The notes under the pieces are model-generated. The model saw only the letters and a list, made by a program, of their open reading frames with translations, did not search any database and was not told the origin of the DNA. Position numbers and translations under genes: made by a program. A stretch of DNA of 6,058 nt, from contig JAGVUH010000654.1 in NCBI GenBank assembly GCA_019136395.1, forward strand, positions 1 through 6,058, in the 5' to 3' direction. The DNA is from Gammaproteobacteria bacterium. GTDB lineage: Bacteria; Pseudomonadota; Gammaproteobacteria; Chromatiales; Chromatiaceae. Shown here piece by piece: positions 4,068 through 6,058 of this stretch (position 1 is the first letter of the stretch; each line of letters starts with the position of its first letter).

Positions 4068-4124
4068 TGGAGGCATGAACGCCTGGAGGGAATGATCTCC
4101 TGGAGGAGATGAAAACGCAGTGAC
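4068..4124 (+). other. Three tandem overlapping mini-ORFs in a 17-bp repeat
   Basis: Units TGGAGGCATGAACGCC (4068-4083), TGGAGGGAATGATCTCC (4084-4100) and TGGAGGAGATGAAAACGC (4101-4118) are imperfect tandem repeats. Each carries GGAGG just before an ATG. The frames encode MNAWRE, MISWRR and MKTQ, and each stop overlaps the next start as ATGA (4092-4095, 4109-4112). SD-ATG spacing is only 1-2 nt, too short for good initiation, so translation is uncertain. It may be a degraded leader peptide region or only a repeat. Confidence 0.4.
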
Positions 4125-4499
4125 TTAGAAGAGTTGGCCCTGGTGGGTTCCGCTGTCCCATTCCGGAACCGTCACCCCGAGTGCCCGCTCAAACCAATCC
4201 GCCACCAGGCGCCGATGGCACCAGTTGCTGGCGGTGAAGGGTGGGCGCTCCCAACAGAGAAGAACGGGCTCCTGGTCCCCGGCCAGGCGGTGGAGATCAT
4301 CCCAGACCTGCAGGGGATCGAGGGCATTCAGGATCGCCGCATAGCGCGGCACATAGAGCGCCTGACTCATTTTGAGCATGTCGGCATCCGGTGCCAGGGC
4401 GCGGAATTGGCGGTAGCCCGCGGGGGTGCCCCGGGGGGCATGGCGGGCGATGGAGATCCGGCCGGGTCCGGTGTAGGTGAAGAAACTGGCGGTTTTCAT
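4125..4499 (-). CDS. DUF488-family protein
   Basis: The 124-aa protein starts at ATG 4499-4497 (MKTASFFTYTGPGRISIARH) and ends at TAA 4127-4125. The hallmark of the family is present: PVLLCWERPPF (78-88), then NWCHRRLVADWF (92-103), with Cys82, Glu84 and the C94-H-R-R motif. The family's function is uncharacterised; the conserved Cys/His/Arg cluster suggests a catalytic or metal-binding role. The SD GGGAGAG sits in GGGAGAGCAACC before the ATG, the same block as in front of the three leader genes, although the rest of the leader is absent. This start is preferred over one six codons upstream (MPGRAT), which would lie over the SD. The residues at 38-55 (DADMLKMSQALYVPRYAAIL) differ from the usual DUF488 sequence I recall, so the fold of this part is less certain. 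Confidence 0.85.
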   Translation of the reverse strand: MKTASFFTYTGPGRISIARHAPRGTPAGYRQFRALAPDADMLKMSQALYVPRYAAILNALDPLQVWDDLHRLAGDQEPVLLCWERPPFTASNWCHRRLVADWFERALGVTVPEWDSGTHQGQLF

Positions 4500-4531
4500 G
4501 GTTGCTCTCCCTGGCAAGGGGTGATGATTTA

Positions 4532-4537
4532 ATTATA
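4532..4537 (-). promoter_or_regulatory. Candidate -10 box for the DUF488 gene
   Basis: The minus strand reads TATAAT at 4537-4532, 33 nt upstream of the start, in a local AT-rich patch. No good -35 stands at 16-18 bp, and a TTGACG directly abuts the -10. It is unlike the promoter of the shared leaders, so this gene is controlled differently despite its similar RBS. Confidence 0.45.
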
Positions 4538-4639
4538 CGTCAACCAATTGTTTTCGCTCAGTTAATCGTCCACTCCGGAGCTTATGGTTATCGATATACG
4601 CTGGCGTTTTTTAGCCCGGAGACTCTCTGCAAGCACGCA

Positions 4640-4967
4640 ATGAGAGTACTCACGGTCTCTGCGGGCGTCGACAACAACCTCCTGATGGTGACCGGTTGCG
4701 GACATTGCAGGGCCATGCTGAGGTTCGGTGTCGCTGATGAGCCCGAAGAGACCCACCTGGGTTCGTGCCACCCTGATTTTTCGGCCGCCACAACCAGGCT
4801 TGGTCGAGTATCTCCAGCGACTGTGCATTGAGGACGAGGACCTCAGTCGCCAAGGCCGAGGCTCTGTGTTGGCAGCGCTGGAAAGCTGGCCAGTGACCCG
4901 GACCCCAATACCTGGGAGCTGGTCACACCGCTGGCCTTACCCTTCGTGCCCTGACCCACGGGAGTGA
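4640..4967 (+). pseudogene. Frameshifted zinc-ribbon-like small gene
   Basis: From ATG 4640 one frame reads MRVLTVSAGVDNNLLMVTGC, then GHCRAMLRFGVADEPEETHL and GSCHPDF, with C20xxC23 and C43-H44 as a possible zinc site. After five T at 4777-4781 the frame one base further on reads RPPQPGLVEYLQRLCIEDED, then LSRQGRGSVLAALESWP, and runs to TGA 4965-4967. Removing one T joins the halves as CHPDFRPPQPGLVEYL, a natural-looking protein of about 108 aa. A single-base insertion or a sequencing error in the T-run is the simplest reading. No clear SD precedes 4640, so the start is uncertain too. The family is not recognised. The neighbouring DUF488 gene is divergent. Confidence 0.4.
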
Positions 4968-5042
4968 TGGTGTTGACGAGTCCACCCCGGGCACGACCTC
5001 AACCCCAGGCGAACCCCTCTTCCAGCGAGGGCAAAAAAAGGC

Positions 5043-5072
5043 TTGACGTCTCCCCCGGGTTTCGGCTCTACT
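5043..5072 (+). promoter_or_regulatory. Candidate promoter before a short terminated transcript
   Basis: TTGACG (5043-5048) and TCTACT (5067-5072) lie 18 bp apart. The -35 matches five of six, the -10 four of six. It is positioned to start a transcript of roughly 95 nt ending at the terminator at 5139-5175. Confidence 0.35.
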
Positions 5073-5078
5073 TTTGCT

Positions 5079-5175
5079 CAAGCGCCGATTTGAGTATCAG
5101 CTTGCGGGCGCTCTATAAATCCAGCTTAAGCGGCCCGCAAAACCCGCTTTGGCTCCCCAGCCCAGCGGGTTTTTT
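5079..5175 (+). ncRNA. Candidate small structured RNA or attenuator
   Basis: Between promoter and terminator three helices compete: AGCGCC (5081-5086) with GGCGCT (5107-5112); TTGCGGGC (5102-5109) with GCCCGCAA (5133-5140); and the terminator AAAACCCGCT (5139-5148) with AGCGGGTTTT (5164-5173). The first excludes the second, and the second touches the third by two bases. This could be a free-standing sRNA or an attenuator ahead of the small ORF and metK. I see no match to known SAM riboswitch cores. A plus frame of 88 codons crosses this region and its terminator and is not believed. Confidence 0.3.
5139..5175 (+). terminator. Strong intrinsic terminator
   Basis: AAAACCCGCT (5139-5148) and AGCGGGTTTT (5164-5173) form a perfect 10-bp stem with an inner GGCT/AGCC pair (5151-5154, 5159-5162), ending in a run of six T. 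The A-run on the left makes it usable in both directions. Confidence 0.85.
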
Positions 5176-5247
5176 GTTGGGCGTCGCCACGTTAACGACA
5201 ACTTGCCGGGCGACTGAGAAATGCGGCTAAAGCGTCACCGCCTCTTC

Positions 5248-5290
5248 GCCCCCGCGAGGCCGGTTACGCCGGTCCAGCCGGGGGCAGGAG
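5248..5290 (+). promoter_or_regulatory. Hairpin abutting the RBS of the small ORF
   Basis: GCCCCCG (5248-5254) pairs with CGGGGGC (5279-5285), with an inner CCGG/CCGG (5260-5263, 5269-5272) around TTACG. The 3' arm ends at the base before AGGAG (5286-5290), the SD for ATG 5298. It could modulate initiation. No U-run follows, so it is not a terminator. Confidence 0.5.
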
Positions 5291-5297
5291 CAGCTTC

Positions 5298-5474
5298 ATG
5301 GTCATTACCGATCCCCTTGCCCGCCCGCGCGGTCCCCGCACCGCGGAAGCCACCGGCCGTTTCAGCCTCCGTCTGCCCGACCCCTCGCGTCTGCCTCGAC
5401 GGCCCCAACCCCACCCGGCGCCCCCACCGGCACTGGAGATCCCGCTGCGCCCGCGCTGGCTGGGGTGGCGTTAG
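5298..5474 (+). CDS. Small 58-aa hypothetical protein upstream of metK
   Basis: ATG 5298 to TAG 5472-5474 gives 58 residues starting [20 protein letters not shown] and followed by [23 protein letters not shown] sits seven nt upstream of the start, the best SD in this part of the window. The protein is Arg/Pro-rich and basic, without a membrane segment or Cys, and probably disordered. After about residue 30 another plus frame stays open toward metK with Ala/Pro-rich composition, so a frameshift could have shortened the protein; this cannot be decided here. It ends 109 nt before metK and is likely co-transcribed with it. No family recognised. Confidence 0.45.
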   Translation: MVITDPLARPRGPRTAEATGRFSLRLPDPSRLPRRPQPHPAPPPALEIPLRPRWLGWR

Positions 5475-5583
5475 CCCCTGCCGCACCATTCATCCTGGAC
5501 TGGCCCACCGCACGGGCTGGGGGGATTTGTTCGCGCTTGCCGACCCCGACTTGTCGTCGAATGCGGCTAAACCGGAGTCTGCC

Positions 5584-6058
5584 ATGACACCCCATCACGG
5601 TCTGTTTACCTCGGAATCCGTCTCCGAGGGTCATCCCGATAAGCTCGCCGATCGCATTGCCGATGCCCTCCTCGACGAATTTCTCCGCCTGGAACCTGAC
5701 GCCCGCGTCGCCTGTGAAACCCTCCTGGCCGACCAGTGCGTCGTCGTAGCGGGGGAGTTTCGCACCCGGGAGTGGGCCGCCTTCCGCCAGGTCCGGGAGC
5801 AAACGGTCCCCCTGGTGACCCGGGTCCTGCGCGAGGCCGGCTACGGCAGCGCCGCCACTGGGATCGATCCCGACCGCTGTGAAGTCCAGGTGCGCTTCAA
5901 TCGCCAGTCCGGCGATATCGCCCAGGGGGTCGACCAGGCCGGTGGTCAGATCGGCGCGGGCGACCAGGGCCTGATGTTCGGCTACGCCTGTGACGAAACC
6001 CCCGCCCTGATGCCGGCGCCCATCGTGTTTGCCCATCGCCTCATGCAGCGCCATGCCG
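5584..6058 (+). CDS. metK: S-adenosylmethionine synthetase, N-terminal part (runs off window)
   Basis: ATG 5584 follows CCGGAG six nt upstream. The 158 residues in the window cover less than half of the usual 380-400. The protein forms SAM from ATP and methionine as a cytoplasmic tetramer with Mg2+ and K+. Key positions align to E. coli MetK with an offset of 3: H17-P-D19-K20 (ATP and Mg), E45 in VACET (K+), E58 in AGEF (methionine), Q108 in [11 protein letters not shown], and D127 in the loop [12 protein letters not shown], followed by [15 protein letters not shown]. All N-terminal active-site residues seen are present. The region around 60-105 ([20 protein letters not shown] and CEVQVRFNR) diverges more from the chromosomal type, which fits an accessory copy. 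A long antisense frame over it is a shadow. The location beside IS and toxin-antitoxin genes suggests a second copy, but the window cannot show whether another exists. Confidence 0.95.
   Translation, partial: MTPHHGLFTSESVSEGHPDKLADRIADALLDEFLRLEPDARVACETLLADQCVVVAGEFRTREWAAFRQVREQTVPLVTRVLREAGYGSAATGIDPDRCEVQVRFNRQSGDIAQGVDQAGGQIGAGDQGLMFGYACDETPALMPAPIVFAHRLMQRHA

Larger units (their letters stand above)
5220..5571. repeat. 12-bp direct repeat flanking the small ORF
   Basis: AATGCGGCTAAA occurs at 5220-5231 and 5560-5571, bracketing 328 bp that contain the small ORF and its upstream hairpin. The second copy lies 12 bp before the metK start. It could mark an inserted segment or a duplicated gene end; both copies can read CGGCTAA as codons with a stop. 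Confidence 0.5.

Noticed and set aside
4964..5230. 88-codon plus-strand frame
   Set aside because: It spans a promoter-like sequence and a strong intrinsic terminator; the residue composition is not protein-like.
5043..5583. SAM riboswitch before metK
   Set aside because: None of the conserved SAM-I or SAM-II core motifs I know can be seen; only generic hairpins and a terminator.
5362..6054. 230-codon minus-strand frame opposite metK
   Set aside because: It is antisense to a clear MetK with conserved active-site residues; long antisense frames are common in GC-rich genes.

Overview
The window is GC-rich accessory DNA, probably from a gammaproteobacterium. That placement is an inference from codon use and the general look of the MetK and toxin-antitoxin proteins, and it is not secure. 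No rRNA, tRNA, CRISPR array or conjugation gene is visible. The content is typical of a chromosomally integrated mobile island: small genes of unknown function, a RadC-like JAB protein, a DUF488 protein, a toxin-antitoxin pair, IS remnants and an extra metK.

Layout. Positions 1-359 hold the end of an IS21-like element with a small Cys-containing ORF running off the left edge. Its tip cuts a minus-strand gene, of which only 24 codons remain (400-326). Positions 423-2130 are a minus-strand block of three genes: a 98-aa unknown protein, radC-like, and an MPYCRF-type protein. Each starts just after an almost identical promoter-leader: a -35/-10 pair with a 16-bp spacer, then about 50 nt of conserved 5' UTR with a hairpin, then GAGAGCNGCC before ATG. 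Two of the three genes also end at near-identical intrinsic terminators. For two units the similarity continues about 300 bp upstream of the start codon. This repeated cassette architecture is the most striking thing in the window.

Positions 2130-2940 carry repeats, an inverted scrap of the leader, a candidate promoter and a 26-bp perfect palindrome, but no convincing gene. Positions 2975-3548 are a toxin-first RelE/HigB-like and XRE toxin-antitoxin operon on the plus strand, followed by a terminator. Positions 3640-4120 are rich in inverted repeats, with a possible transposase relic and three tandem overlapping mini-ORFs. A minus-strand DUF488 gene (4499-4125) uses the same kind of ribosome binding site as the leader genes. 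Positions 4640-4967 look like a zinc-ribbon gene broken by one extra T.

Positions 5043-5175 could encode a short structured RNA ending at a strong terminator. A small ORF (5298-5474) with a good RBS then leads to the start of a second-copy-type metK, which runs off the right edge.

Functionally the block resembles the cargo or leading region of an integrative element, where small host-takeover or stabilisation genes share a regulatory sequence. The toxin-antitoxin pair would favour retention. How the other proteins act cannot be told from sequence.
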